DNA of 64,000 nucleotides, taken from positions 62,001 through 126,000 of the forward strand of contig NZ_FMUH01000005.1 of assembly GCF_900101025.1 (NCBI RefSeq), in the 5' to 3' direction. Numbering within the stretch: position 1 is the first letter of the stretch; every line of letters starts with the position of its first letter. The position numbers and the translations under genes were made by a program. The stretch comes from Klenkia marina. GTDB taxonomy: Bacteria > Actinomycetota > Actinomycetes > Mycobacteriales > Geodermatophilaceae. Positions 24,196-33,329 of this stretch are shown piece by piece. The notes beneath the pieces were generated by a model, which had not been told where the DNA came from, made no database searches, and worked only from the letters and a program-made list of their open reading frames with translations.

Positions 24196-24990
24196 GTGCT
24201 GACCATCGGCGAGCTCTCCCGGCTGACCCACCTGAGCGTGCGGAGCCTGCGCCGCTACCACGAGGCATCCCTGCTCGAACCCGCCGTGGTCGACCAGGTC
24301 ACCGGCTACCGGTACTACCGCGTCGACCAGATCCCGACGGCGCAGGTGATCCACCGGCTGCGCGAGCTCGACGTCCCGCTCGACGACGTCCGGCGGATCC
24401 TGCGCACCGCCGACCCCCGGGTGCGGGCCGGCCTGGTCGGCGAGCACCTGCGCCGGCTGGAGGACCAGCTCGAGCGCACCCGGACGGCGGTCGTGTCGCT
24501 GCAGCGGTTGCTCGAACCCGACCCGGCCCCGATCGAGGTCCAGCTGCGGGCCGAGCCCGCCCGGACGGTCGCGGCCATCCAGGCCGACGTCGAGGCCCGG
24601 GACGTCGGGTCGTGGTTCGCCGGTGCGCTGGCCGAGCTGGAGGCGGCCGTCGGCGACGCCGTCACCGGGCCCGCGGGTGGCACCTACGACGACGCCCTGT
24701 TCGAGGAGGAACGCGGGCACGCGGTGCTGTACCTGCCCACGCTCGAGCCACCGCGCACCGGCCGGGTCCACCCGGTGACGCTGCCGGCCGCCGAGCTCGC
24801 CGTCGCCACCCACCACGGCGAGCACGACGGCGTCGAGGTCACATACGGGGAGCTCGGCACCTGGGTGCTGCAGAACGCGATGGCGGTGTCCGGCCCGGTG
24901 CGGGAGGTCTACCGCGTGGGACCGCGGGACACCCCCGACCCCGCCGCCTGGCGCACCGAGATCGGCTGGCCCGTCTTCCGGGTGGGCTGA
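24196..24990 (+). CDS. MerR-family regulator with GyrI-like effector domain
   Basis: A 264-residue regulator: MerR DNA-binding domain at residues 1-70 (LTIGELSRLTHLSVRSLRRY, YRYYRVDQIPTAQVIHRLRE), a coiled coil (about 75-115, HLRRLEDQLERTRTAVVSL), and a GyrI-like ligand domain (about 120-264). This is the BltR/TipA-like design that senses amphipathic compounds. GTG at 24196 lies immediately after a 25-bp palindrome, so it is probably autoregulated together with the divergent SnoaL-like gene. Confidence 0.87.
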   Translation: MLTIGELSRLTHLSVRSLRRYHEASLLEPAVVDQVTGYRYYRVDQIPTAQVIHRLRELDVPLDDVRRILRTADPRVRAGLVGEHLRRLEDQLERTRTAVVSLQRLLEPDPAPIEVQLRAEPARTVAAIQADVEARDVGSWFAGALAELEAAVGDAVTGPAGGTYDDALFEEERGHAVLYLPTLEPPRTGRVHPVTLPAAELAVATHHGEHDGVEVTYGELGTWVLQNAMAVSGPVREVYRVGPRDTPDPAAWRTEIGWPVFRVG

Positions 24991-25012
24991 CCGCCCGGAT
25001 CGGTACCCGGGT

Positions 25013-26338
25013 CTAGAGGTGGGCGCCGCAGCGGCGGGCGGCGAGGACGGCGAGGGTGCGGGTGGTGCGCAGCAGCTCCTCGATGCCCACCTGCTCCCGC
25101 GGCGCGTGCGCGAACCGGACGTCGCCGGGCCCGTACTGCAGCGTCGGGATGCCGCCGAGCCCGGTGTACAGCCGCAGGTCGCTGCCGTAGGGCGCGGCCG
25201 CCGTCGTCGCCTCGCGGCCCTCGACGTCCTGGACGGCGCGGCCGACCTCACCGATGAGCGGGTGCCCCGCGACGAGCTGGCCGCTGGCGAACTGGCCACC
25301 GGTCCACGCCAGCCGCACCGGGTGGTCGCGCAGCCACGGGTCGGCCACGGCGGCCTCGTCGAGCGCGCGGCGCAGTGCGTCCCGGGCGTCCTCCGGCGCC
25401 TCGCCGAGCTGCACCCCCATGCGGCCCTCGGCGACGAGCACGTCGGGCACGCTGCTGGCCCAGTCGCCGGCCCGCAGCGTGCCCACCGAGATCGGGTACG
25501 GCAGCTCGTGGTCGACGAACAGCGCGTGCGGGTCGGCGTTGCGCTCGCGCTCCAGCTCGGTGAGCGCGGCGAGGACGGGCAGGAACGCCTCGATCGCGCT
25601 GTGGCCGGCCATCCGGGTGCTGCCGTGCGCGGCCCGGCCGTCGACGGTGAGCTGGAAGGTCAGCGCGCCGGCGTTGGCCACCAGCACCCGGCCGCTCGTG
25701 GGCTCGGTGATGACCGCGGCGTCGCCCCGGTGCCCGCGCAGCATCGTCGCGAACGCCCCCAGGCCGCCGTCCTCCTCGCCGACGACGGAGTGCACCGCGA
25801 ACGGCCGTTCCAGCCGGACCCCGGAGGCGGCCAGCGCCCGGGCCACCCCCAGGTTGGCCGCGCAGCCGGCCTTCATGTCGCAGGCGCCGCGGCCGTGCAC
25901 CGCCCCGCCGCGCACCGCGCCGCTGAAGGGGGCGCGGTCCACCCACTTGTCCAGGTCGCCGGTGGGGACGACGTCGACGTGCCCCTGCAGCACCAGCGCC
26001 GGCACCCCGGCCGGGCCGAGCACACCCACGACGCCCCAGCCCTCGGTGCGAGGAGCCTCGGTGCCGGGGAACGCCGGGTGGGCGGCCAGGGCGGGCAGGT
26101 CCAGCGACCAGGTGTCGACGTCGAACCCGAGCTGGGCGAGCTGCGCGGCCTGCTGGTGCTGGGCCTCGGACTCGGCGTCCGAGCCGGTGGTGCTCGGCAC
26201 CCGGATCGAGCGCACGAGCTCGTCGACGACGCCCTGCTCGTCGATCGCGTCCAGCACGGCCAGCTCGGCCCGCGACAGCTGCGCCCGGGACGGCCCCGCC
26301 TGCCCGTCGACGCCGGCCAGCTCGGTCACTGCGGTCAT
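25013..26338 (-). CDS. M20-family peptidase/deacylase (ArgE/DapE type)
   Basis: A 441-residue zinc hydrolase. Metal and catalytic motifs are LQGHVDVVPTG, GRGACDMKAG, VVGEEDGGLGAF and a C-terminal FAHAPREQVG; a dimerisation domain sits between. The family cleaves N-acyl amino acids or peptides, for example acetylornithine, succinyl-diaminopimelate or acyl-amino-acid conjugates. ATG at 26338 follows GGAGAGGGCG. It diverges from a LysR gene, its likely regulator. In this setting it could hydrolyse amino-acid conjugates of indole-3-acetate, but that is speculation. Confidence 0.85.
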   Translation of the reverse strand: MTAVTELAGVDGQAGPSRAQLSRAELAVLDAIDEQGVVDELVRSIRVPSTTGSDAESEAQHQQAAQLAQLGFDVDTWSLDLPALAAHPAFPGTEAPRTEGWGVVGVLGPAGVPALVLQGHVDVVPTGDLDKWVDRAPFSGAVRGGAVHGRGACDMKAGCAANLGVARALAASGVRLERPFAVHSVVGEEDGGLGAFATMLRGHRGDAAVITEPTSGRVLVANAGALTFQLTVDGRAAHGSTRMAGHSAIEAFLPVLAALTELERERNADPHALFVDHELPYPISVGTLRAGDWASSVPDVLVAEGRMGVQLGEAPEDARDALRRALDEAAVADPWLRDHPVRLAWTGGQFASGQLVAGHPLIGEVGRAVQDVEGREATTAAAPYGSDLRLYTGLGGIPTLQYGPGDVRFAHAPREQVGIEELLRTTRTLAVLAARRCGAHL

Positions 26339-26439
26339 GTCGCCCTCTCCTCGAGCCCTGCGCCGGGGTCTGCCGCCCGGCCGCGACATCGTCACCAACC
26401 CGGGTCCCCAGGCACCAGAGCGTCTTCCGTGCATCGCTC

Positions 26440-26452
26440 CATACCTGGTATG
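26440..26452. promoter_or_regulatory. Palindrome CATACCTGGTATG, likely LysR site
   Basis: A perfect 13-bp dyad inside a wider TGCAT-N15-ATGCA arrangement (26430-26454), 8 bp ahead of the LysR start and between two divergent genes. Matches the usual position of a LysR autoregulatory site. Confidence 0.5.
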
Positions 26453-26460
26453 CATCCCGG

Positions 26461-27357
26461 GTGCTCGACCTCCGCCAGCTGGCCGCCCTGCGGGCGGTGG
26501 CCGACACCGGCTCGGTCTCCCGGGCCGCCGTCGGGCTCGGGTGGAGCCAGCCGACCGTCACCCACCACCTGCGGGGACTCGCCCGCGAGCTGGGCGCACC
26601 GGCGGTCGCCGCCACGCCGACCGGCACCCGGCTGACCCCGGCGGGGGAGCAGTTGCTGCCGCACGCCCGGTCGGTCCTGGGGCGCAGCGAGCGGGCCCTG
26701 GAGGAGGTGCGGGCGTTCGTGCGCGACCGGCGCCGCCGGGTGGTGCTGGGCATCTACCCGTCGGCCGGCCTGCTCCTGCTCCCGCACCTGCTGGCGTGGT
26801 CCCGCGAGCAGGGGGTGCGCATCACCGTGCGCGAGGCCGAGGTCGCGGTGCTGCGCCGGGACCTCGCCGAGCTGCGGGTGGACGCCGCGGTGGTCTACAC
26901 CTCCGAGGCCGACCGCCGCCCGCTCCCGCCCGGGTGCGAGCGCAGCCTGCTGGTCGAGGAGCCGCTGAGCCTGCTGGTCCCGGCCGGGCACCGGCTGGCC
27001 GGGACGCTGGCCGGGGTGGAGCTGGAGGACCTGGCCGACGAGGACTGGATCCTGTCCGCCCAGCCCGACGAGCCGATCGAGCTGCTGCTGCGCGCGGCGG
27101 CCGCCGCCTGCGGGTTCCGCCCCCGCGCCCGGGCCCGCAGCGACGACTACCTGCTGGTCGCCGCCTACGTCGGGGCCGGGCTCGGCATCTCCCTGGTCCC
27201 GACCTCGATCGCCGACCGCACGGCCGAGGGCGTGGTCGGCGTCCCCGTCGCCGACGACGCCCTGCACCGCAGCGTCGAGCTCATCGCGCACGCCGGCGTG
27301 GACCAGGAGCTGGTCGCCGAGCTGACCGCCGCTGCCCGGCGGATCCTCCGCCGCTGA
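26461..27357 (+). CDS. LysR-family regulator
   Basis: A 298-residue LysR protein: N-terminal helix-turn-helix (LRQLAALRAVADTGSVSRAA, WSQPTVTHHLRGL) and a periplasmic-binding-like effector domain (RVVLGIYPSAGLLLLPHLLA, GLGISLVPTSI). GTG at 26461, so close to the operator palindrome that the message may be leaderless. Divergent from the M20 peptidase gene, which it probably controls. Not closely similar to the second LysR protein at 36616-37542. Confidence 0.87.
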   Translation: MLDLRQLAALRAVADTGSVSRAAVGLGWSQPTVTHHLRGLARELGAPAVAATPTGTRLTPAGEQLLPHARSVLGRSERALEEVRAFVRDRRRRVVLGIYPSAGLLLLPHLLAWSREQGVRITVREAEVAVLRRDLAELRVDAAVVYTSEADRRPLPPGCERSLLVEEPLSLLVPAGHRLAGTLAGVELEDLADEDWILSAQPDEPIELLLRAAAAACGFRPRARARSDDYLLVAAYVGAGLGISLVPTSIADRTAEGVVGVPVADDALHRSVELIAHAGVDQELVAELTAAARRILRR

Positions 27358-27373
27358 TCGACGACCGGGTCGT

Positions 27374-27873
27374 CAGCGGCCGGTGGTCAGTTCGAAGGTG
27401 CGCGTCGCCGTCGTGCGAGCGGGCACCTCGGTCATGCCGACCGCCCGCAGCACCGCCTGCGAGCCCCGGTTCGCGTCGTCGCAGCTGGCCGTCAGGCAGG
27501 CGAGGCCGGCCCGACCCAGCAGGTGGCGGCACAGCGCGCCGACGGCCTCGGTGGCGTAGCCCGGCGGTGGTGGGTCGGGGCGAACTGGAAGCCGACGTCG
27601 CCGCGGGGCGGGTCGTCGGCGGGCAGGTGCACACCGACGTCACCGATCACCCGTCGCTCCGCCCCGGTGCTCGACCGCCCACCCGTGCCAGGCGTCCCGC
27701 TCGGTCCCGGTCATCGCGGCCCGGGCGGCGACGTACCGCTCGGCGGCCTCGTCGTCCATCGCCGGGCCGGGCAGGTGGCGACGGACGTCGGGGTGGCCCC
27801 GGTAGGCGAGGAAGTCGGCCAGGTCGGTCATGCGGAACGGGCGCACGAGCAACCGCTCGGTGCTGAGCGGCAT
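27374..27873 (-). pseudogene. GNAT acetyltransferase, broken by two frameshifts
   Basis: Three frames in succession spell a RimJ/RimL-type N-acetyltransferase. Frame one, from ATG at 27873, gives MPLSTERLLVRPFRMTDLAD through WHGWAVEHRG; a shift near 27660 leads to ERRVIGDVGVHLP through GDVGFQFAPTHH; a second shift near 27570 leads to GYATEAVGALCRHLLGRAGL through RTTATRTFELTTGR and a stop at 27374. Each piece matches the family, so the gene is recently decayed, or the assembly carries two indels. It separates the LysR gene from the end of the catBCA operon and has no evident link to either. Confidence 0.75.
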
Positions 27874-27920
27874 CCCTGCCCCGACGTCGACCACGGGCCC
27901 GACGCCACCCACGCCTCCGG

Positions 27921-29024
27921 TCAGCCGTCGGTGCGGAAGCGGGCCAGCTTCTCCTCGTCGACCTCGATGCCGGTACCGGGCCCACCGCGCACGGCCATGC
28001 GACCCTCGGCGATGGTCAGCGGCTCGGTGAGCAGGTCGTCGGCGAGGTCCAGCCAGTTCGACAGCTCCGCCGGCAGGAGCGAGGTGCTGCGCCGTGACGC
28101 CCCGAACGCCAGGGCGCACGCCGAGCCGATCGAGCCGTCGACCTGGTTGCCCAGGGCGACCGGCACGCCCAGGCCCTCGCACAGCCCGGCCACCTGCGTC
28201 GAGTCGGTGAACCCGGTGCGGGCGGTCTTGATGCTCACCATCGTCGCCGAGCCGCCGAGCACCTCGCGGGTCACGTCGGCGGCGGTCGGTGCGCTCTCGT
28301 CGGCGACGTAGGGCACCGGGCAGCGCTGCACCAGCCACCGTCGGGCCAGTACGTCGTCGGCGGGGTCCAGCTCCTCGACCCGCGAGAGGCCGACGTCGTC
28401 GAGCATGCGCAGCGCCTGCGCCGCCTCGGCCGCCGTCCAGCCGCGGTTGCCGTCGAGGTAGAGCTCGACGTCCTCGCCGAGCCCGGCCCGCAGGGCCCGG
28501 ACGACGGCGACGTCGGCGTGCACCGGACGCCGGCCGACCTTCACCTTGAACGAGGTGATGCCGTAGGTGTCCCGCACCCGCTCGGCCTCGGCGACCATCG
28601 CGGCGGGCTCGTCGAACCCGACCATGTGGCTGACGGCGAGGGAGTCGGTGAACCCGCCGAGCAGCTCGTGCACCGGCCGGCCGCAGGTCTTCCCCCAGGC
28701 GTCCCACAGCGCCATGTCCAGGGCGGCCTTCGCGGTGGGGTTGCCGACGGTGCGCCCGACCCGGGCACGCACCTGCTCCCGGGCCAGCAGCGGCAGCCCG
28801 ACCACGGCCGGGGCGAACAGCTGCTCGACCACCGCCACGATCGAGGTCTGCGTCTCGCCGTAGGTGTAGGGCCGGGGCGGCGCCTCGGCCACCCCGGTCA
28901 CCCCGTCACTGGTGCGCACCCGCACCAGCACGTGGTCGGCCACCTCCACCTGCCCGCTGGCGAACCGCACGGGCTTGGTGAACGGGATCGAGAACGGGAT
29001 CGCCTCGACCGACTCGACCTTCAC
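27921..29024 (-). CDS. catB: Muconate cycloisomerase
   Basis: A 367-residue enolase-superfamily enzyme that turns cis,cis-muconate into muconolactone. The capping domain opens the chain; the barrel has the Lys160-x-Lys162 pair (FKVKVG), metal ligands Asp191 (YLDGN), Glu217 region (RVEELDP) and Asp242 (ADES), and Lys266 (SIKTARTG), the arrangement of muconate-lactonising enzymes. GTG at 29024 overlaps the stop of catC. Gene order catA-catC-catB supports the assignment over a generic mandelate-racemase relative. It is the last gene of the long leftward operon. Confidence 0.9.
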   Translation of the reverse strand: MKVESVEAIPFSIPFTKPVRFASGQVEVADHVLVRVRTSDGVTGVAEAPPRPYTYGETQTSIVAVVEQLFAPAVVGLPLLAREQVRARVGRTVGNPTAKAALDMALWDAWGKTCGRPVHELLGGFTDSLAVSHMVGFDEPAAMVAEAERVRDTYGITSFKVKVGRRPVHADVAVVRALRAGLGEDVELYLDGNRGWTAAEAAQALRMLDDVGLSRVEELDPADDVLARRWLVQRCPVPYVADESAPTAADVTREVLGGSATMVSIKTARTGFTDSTQVAGLCEGLGVPVALGNQVDGSIGSACALAFGASRRSTSLLPAELSNWLDLADDLLTEPLTIAEGRMAVRGGPGTGIEVDEEKLARFRTDG

Positions 29025-29308
29025 CGCTGCGCCGACAGGGCGGAGGGGTGCTCGGTCAGGGCCGTCACCTGCACCTGCATGTAGGGGAACAACGGCAGCG
29101 ACCACAGCAGGTCGTGCATCTCGGTCGCGTCGGCGACGTCGAAGACCGAGATGTTCGAGTACTGGCCGACGACGCGCCACAGGTGCACCCAGGTGCCCGC
29201 GCGCTGGAGCTCCAGCGCGCGGGCCTTCTCGGTGGCCACCAGCTCGGCCCGGACGTCGGCGTCCAGGTCGTGCGGGACGGCGACGTCCATGCGGACGTGG
29301 AACAGCAT
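29021..29308 (-). CDS. catC: Muconolactone delta-isomerase
   Basis: A 95-residue protein of typical length and sequence: MLFHVRMDVAVPHDLDADVR, WRVVGQYSNISVFDV and LPLFPYMQVQV. Converts muconolactone to 3-oxoadipate enol-lactone. Starts 3 bp after the catA stop and its stop overlaps the catB start. The following enzyme, enol-lactonase (pcaD), is not identified in the window. Confidence 0.93.
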   Translation of the reverse strand: MLFHVRMDVAVPHDLDADVRAELVATEKARALELQRAGTWVHLWRVVGQYSNISVFDVADATEMHDLLWSLPLFPYMQVQVTALTEHPSALSAQR

Positions 29309-29310
29309 CG

Positions 29311-30225
29311 TCAGGCGTTCTCGAGCACGAAGTCGTAGGTGACCTCGCGGGTGCCGTCGCCGACGTCCGTGGGGTCGAGGACCAGCTCGGGCTTGACCGC
29401 CTCGGCGACGTCGGAGTCCAGGTACTCGCCGCCGGCGAAGTAGAGCTGGGTGGTGACGGTGCGCCGACCCGGGGCGCTGACCAGCAGGTGCAGGTGGGCC
29501 GGGCGCCACGGGTGCCAGCCGGCGGCCGAGATCAGCGCGCCGGTGGGGCCGTCGGTGGGCACCTGGTAGGGCGCGGGCTGGATGGTGCGGATCTCGAAGC
29601 AGCCCTGCTCGTCGGCGGTGACCACGCCGCGCAGGTTCCCGGCCGGGATGTCGGGGGCGAAACCGGAGTAGTAGCCCTGCTCGTCGGCCTGCCAGATGTC
29701 GAGCACGGCACCGGGCACGGGAGCGCCGGTGGTGTCGGTGACCTGGCCGCGGAAGGCCAGCGGCGTGCCGGCCTCGTCGGGACGGGCGGGCAGGGTGGCG
29801 GGGGAGGAGAGCTGCACCTGGTCGGGCAGGTAGTAGGGGCCGAGGATGGTGCCGACGGTGCCCTCCTGGTGCTTCGCGGCGACGGCCTCGACGGCGTGCT
29901 CGACGAAGACGTCGAGGAACAGCGGCCACTCGCCGCCCTCACCGACGTCCATCAGCCACTTCTTGGCGGCCTGGAACTCGGGGTAGGTGACCTCGTGCTC
30001 GGTGATCACCGAGTGCACGGCGCCCAGCAGCGCGCGGGCAAGGGTGTCGACCCGGGCGGCGTCGGCGGTGAGGCCGGCGCTGGAGTACTGGTCGGTCGAG
30101 CGGAAGGACGCGCTGGCCGAGGCTCCGGAGTCCACTGCGGTGGGGCTGGCGGGGGAGTCGGGCGCGGTGGGGCCGGTCAGGGTGTCGACGGCGGCCTGGG
30201 CGACTGCCTCGTCGGCGGTGGGCAT
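29311..30225 (-). CDS. catA: Catechol 1,2-dioxygenase
   Basis: A 304-residue intradiol dioxygenase opening catechol to cis,cis-muconate. The iron ligands are visible: Tyr186 (GYYSGF), Tyr220 (PAPYQVP), His244 and His246 (RPAHLHL). The N-terminal linker domain is present, preceded by about 40 extra residues rich in Ser, Ala, Pro and Thr. ATG at 30225 with AGGAG upstream. It sits in the same operon as the iacA/iacG/iacI homologs, matching the fact that the iac pathway ends at catechol. Confidence 0.95.
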   Translation of the reverse strand: MPTADEAVAQAAVDTLTGPTAPDSPASPTAVDSGASASASFRSTDQYSSAGLTADAARVDTLARALLGAVHSVITEHEVTYPEFQAAKKWLMDVGEGGEWPLFLDVFVEHAVEAVAAKHQEGTVGTILGPYYLPDQVQLSSPATLPARPDEAGTPLAFRGQVTDTTGAPVPGAVLDIWQADEQGYYSGFAPDIPAGNLRGVVTADEQGCFEIRTIQPAPYQVPTDGPTGALISAAGWHPWRPAHLHLLVSAPGRRTVTTQLYFAGGEYLDSDVAEAVKPELVLDPTDVGDGTREVTYDFVLENA

Positions 30226-30277
30226 GGGGTCTCCTCTGGGTGGGTGGTGGACGTACGGGTTCGGGTGGCGGTGGTGC

Positions 30278-31402
30278 TCAGACCGTCGGAGCGGCCGCGC
30301 GGAGGTCGGCCACGAGCGCGGCCGCCGCGTCGACGGCCTCCCGCTGGTGCGGGAGCAGGTCGGCGCCGCCCTGGGCGGCCACGATCGGCAGCACCGGGTC
30401 GTCGAGCACGTGCACGCCCGCCAGCGCCGAGATCGTGGCCAGCCCGCAGAAGGGCACGTAGAGGGGGCTGTAGCCGCCCTCCTGCACCATGACCAGCCGG
30501 CCCTGCGGGCTGCTGGCTGCGGCGTCGCGGACGGTGTCGACGAGGTGGGCGAAACCGGTGCTGGTCACCATCTGCCGGGCCAGCGGGTCCATGGCCCCGG
30601 CGTCGAACCCGCTGGCCACGATGACCAGGTCGGGCTCGAACGCCGCCAGTGCCGGGGCGAGGACGGTCTCGGCCAGGTAGCCGTACGCGCCGTCGCCGCA
30701 CCCCGGTGGCAGCGGGACGTTCAGGTTGTAGCCGTGCCCGGCGCCCTCGCCGCGCTGGTGCAGGTGCCCGGAGTCCGGCGGGAAGCAGTTGGCCTGGTGC
30801 ACCGACAGGGTGAGCACCGACGGGTCCGCGGCGAAGATCGCCTGCGCGCCGTTGCCGTGGTGGACGTCCCAGTCCACGATCGCGACCCGCTCCACGCCGA
30901 GCTCGGCCTGGGCGTGCCGGGCGGCCACCGCCACGTTGTTGAAGATGCAGAAGCCCATGCCGGTCCCGGCGACGGCGTGGTGCCCGGCCGGGTTCACCAG
31001 CGCGTACCCGTCGTCGACCCGCCCGGAGACCACCGCCTCGGTCATCGCGATCGCCGATCCGGCCCCCAGGGCGGCCACCTCGTAGGCGCCGCGGCCGAAG
31101 GCGGAGAACCCGTCGCCGGCGTCCCCGCCCCGCGCGGACGCGCTCTCCGCCACGATCCGGTCGACGTGCTCGGGCGTGTGCACCCGCAGCAGCTCCTCGC
31201 GGGTCGCGGGGCGCCCCTCGATGCGGGTCAGGTGGTCGAGCAGCCCGGACACCGCCACCAGCTCGTGCATCCGGCGCTTGGTGTCGCTGTTGGCCAGGTG
31301 CGGCATCGGCGCGATGCCGATGGCGGGGTCGGCCGGGAACAGCGGCCCGCTGCCCGTGTCGTGCCAACCGAAGACCTCGTGCCACAGGTAGCCGGTGCTC
31401 AT
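30278..31402 (-). CDS. HDAC-like amidohydrolase (acetylpolyamine/class II type)
   Basis: A 374-residue zinc deacetylase of the arginase/deacetylase fold: PAGHHA, VDWDVHHGNG, ASGFDAGAMDPLA and EGGYSP hold the catalytic His pair, zinc ligands and active-site loop. Bacterial relatives remove acetyl or acyl groups from polyamines and other amides. Between an MFS transporter (ATGA overlap) and catA, it may deacylate an N-acyl aromatic or amine before catabolism, for instance N-acetylated amines; this is inferred from position. Such a gene is not part of the known iac set. Confidence 0.87.
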   Translation of the reverse strand: MSTGYLWHEVFGWHDTGSGPLFPADPAIGIAPMPHLANSDTKRRMHELVAVSGLLDHLTRIEGRPATREELLRVHTPEHVDRIVAESASARGGDAGDGFSAFGRGAYEVAALGAGSAIAMTEAVVSGRVDDGYALVNPAGHHAVAGTGMGFCIFNNVAVAARHAQAELGVERVAIVDWDVHHGNGAQAIFAADPSVLTLSVHQANCFPPDSGHLHQRGEGAGHGYNLNVPLPPGCGDGAYGYLAETVLAPALAAFEPDLVIVASGFDAGAMDPLARQMVTSTGFAHLVDTVRDAAASSPQGRLVMVQEGGYSPLYVPFCGLATISALAGVHVLDDPVLPIVAAQGGADLLPHQREAVDAAAALVADLRAAAPTV

Positions 31403-32754
31403 ACCGGTGCTCCGTCCTTCGAGGGGACCGTCGGCCGGGTCCGGCGGACGGGAGCGGTCTCCGGCAGCGCGAGCAGGCACAGCAGGGAGACCACGAGCAG
31501 GCCGGCCAGGTAGTAGCCGACGTTCCAGGCGTCGCCCGTGCCGCTGATGATGCGGTTGGCGACGAGGGGGGAGATGCCGCCACCGAGCACGCCGCCGAGG
31601 TGGTAGGCCAGACCCGCCCCGGACTGGCGCTGCTCGCGGGGGAACAGCTCGGCGAAGAAGCAGTAGAGCGGTCCGAACAGCACGCCGGTGGCGCTGAAGC
31701 CCAGCACCACGGCCAGAGCGACCGAACCCACGGTGCCCTGCCCGCTGAGCGGGAAGACGGCCAGGGCGGCCGGCACCGACAGCGCGGCGCCGAACATCAT
31801 CACCGGGCGTCGTCCCAGCCGGTCCGACAGGGCGGCCGACGCCACGTTCATCAGGGCGTGGCAGGCCAGCCCCAGCAGGGAGACGAGCACGACCGGACCG
31901 CGGGGGAGCCCGAGCCCCTCGGGGGCCGCGGCCGTCGCGTAGGACAGCATGAACGTGGTCAACGCGAAGGTGCTCGCGGTGAGGCCGATGTTGACCCCGG
32001 CGGCCAGCAGCACCGTGCGGCCGTTCGTGCGCAGCACCTGCGCCAGCGGCAGGGGCGCCGGTGCCCGGTCGGCGACGGCGGCGGCCTGGGCGGCCATCTC
32101 CTGGAACTCCGGGGTCTCGGCCACGTTGCGCCGCACCCAGAGCCCGACCACCAGCACGACCCCGCCGACCAGGAACGGCAACCGCCAGCCCCAGGTCACG
32201 ACGGTGTCCTCGGGCATCAGGAGCACCAGGGCGAACGCCCCGTTCGCCATCATGGCGCCGATCGGTGAGCCCATCGCGACGAAGGATCCGTAGAGGCCGC
32301 GCCGGTGCTCGGGTGCGTGCTCGGTGGCGAACACCGCGGCACCGACGTTCTCCCCGCCGCGGGCCAGGCCGTGCACCATGCGCAGGGCGATCAGCGTGAT
32401 CGGTGCCAGCGCGCCGACCACGGCGTAGGAGGGCAGCAACCCCATGGCGACGGTGGACAGCCCCATCGCGGAGAAGGACAGGACGAGGGAGTAGCGGCGC
32501 CCTCTGCGGTCGCCGAGCCAGCCGAAGAGCACGGCGCCCAGCGGGGCCATGAGGAAACCGATGGCGAAGGTGGCCAGGCTGATGAAGGTGCCGAACCAGG
32601 CGTCCCCGGTGACGAAGAAGACCTGGTTGAAGACCAGCGCAGCCGCGGTGCCGTAGATGGCGAAGTCGTAGAACTCCAACGCCGTGCCGAACCCGGCGGC
32701 GAAGGCGATCCGGGCCATGCCCGGCGGGCGTTCGTCGGCCCGTGCGGCCCTCAC
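31399..32754 (-). CDS. MFS transporter, metabolite:H+ symporter (MHS) type
   Basis: A 451-residue, 12-TM transporter with MHS hallmarks: AAGFGTALEFYDFAIYGTAA at the first TM, GWLGDRRGRRYSL after TM2, and ALRMVHGLARGGENVGAAV in TM4. MHS members take up organic acids such as shikimate, citrate, proline or aromatic acids. GTG at 32754 overlaps the stop of the SnoaL-like gene and its own stop overlaps the deacetylase start. Best candidate importer for indole-3-acetate or another acid in the pathway. Confidence 0.87.
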   Translation of the reverse strand: MRAARADERPPGMARIAFAAGFGTALEFYDFAIYGTAAALVFNQVFFVTGDAWFGTFISLATFAIGFLMAPLGAVLFGWLGDRRGRRYSLVLSFSAMGLSTVAMGLLPSYAVVGALAPITLIALRMVHGLARGGENVGAAVFATEHAPEHRRGLYGSFVAMGSPIGAMMANGAFALVLLMPEDTVVTWGWRLPFLVGGVVLVVGLWVRRNVAETPEFQEMAAQAAAVADRAPAPLPLAQVLRTNGRTVLLAAGVNIGLTASTFALTTFMLSYATAAAPEGLGLPRGPVVLVSLLGLACHALMNVASAALSDRLGRRPVMMFGAALSVPAALAVFPLSGQGTVGSVALAVVLGFSATGVLFGPLYCFFAELFPREQRQSGAGLAYHLGGVLGGGISPLVANRIISGTGDAWNVGYYLAGLLVVSLLCLLALPETAPVRRTRPTVPSKDGAPV

Positions 32755-33329
32755 GCCGGCCCCATGAGGACCGACTCCTGGATCGCCGAGCTCCACCACC
32801 GGTCGGGGAGCGCGGCGACGAAGAGGTTCTCGGTGCGGTAGCCGCAGATCCGCCAGCCCGCGTCGGTGGGCCGGAAGCGGACGTGCAACCGGCTGGAGCG
32901 CAGCTGGGCGGTGCCGTCGTCGTACATCCACGGCTGGAACTGCACCCAGTTGCCCTCGGCCCCCTCGGGTGTGGCGCGCAGCTGCTCGGCGGTCAGGTAG
33001 TGGGTGTTGAACACCTGCTCGGGGTTCGCCGCCGTGTAGAAGCGCAGCATGTGCGCGGCGACGGCGTCCCCACCGACGTGCCGGCCGAAGGCCTGGTTCT
33101 GGGTGGCACCCACGCCCTCCCACACGGCGTCGTCGGTGAACAGTTCGCCGATCGCGCGGGCGCGCTGGTGGTCGTCCATGCCCGGCTCGGGCAGCGGGCT
33201 GTCGCACAGGAACATGTAGCGGGCGAGCAGCCGGCGGGCCTCGGCCTCCGCGCGCAGGGCCTCGGTCGCCGCCCGCAGGGACGCCACCTCGCGGACGAGC
33301 TCGGCGACGACGGGGTCGGCGTGGCTCAC
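32751..33329 (-). CDS. iacI: SnoaL-like protein, IacI homolog candidate
   Basis: A 192-residue NTF2/SnoaL-fold protein with an N-terminal helix (VVAELVREVASLRAATEALR), LARYMFLCDS and a C-terminal beta sheet ending WRICGYRTENLFVA. The iac cluster of Pseudomonas putida includes IacI, a small protein of unclear enzymatic role; the fold and its coupling to iacA (GTGA overlap) support that name, but direct alignment is needed. It could otherwise be an orphan dioxygenase small-subunit-like protein. Confidence 0.65.
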   Translation of the reverse strand: MSHADPVVAELVREVASLRAATEALRAEAEARRLLARYMFLCDSPLPEPGMDDHQRARAIGELFTDDAVWEGVGATQNQAFGRHVGGDAVAAHMLRFYTAANPEQVFNTHYLTAEQLRATPEGAEGNWVQFQPWMYDDGTAQLRSSRLHVRFRPTDAGWRICGYRTENLFVAALPDRWWSSAIQESVLMGPA

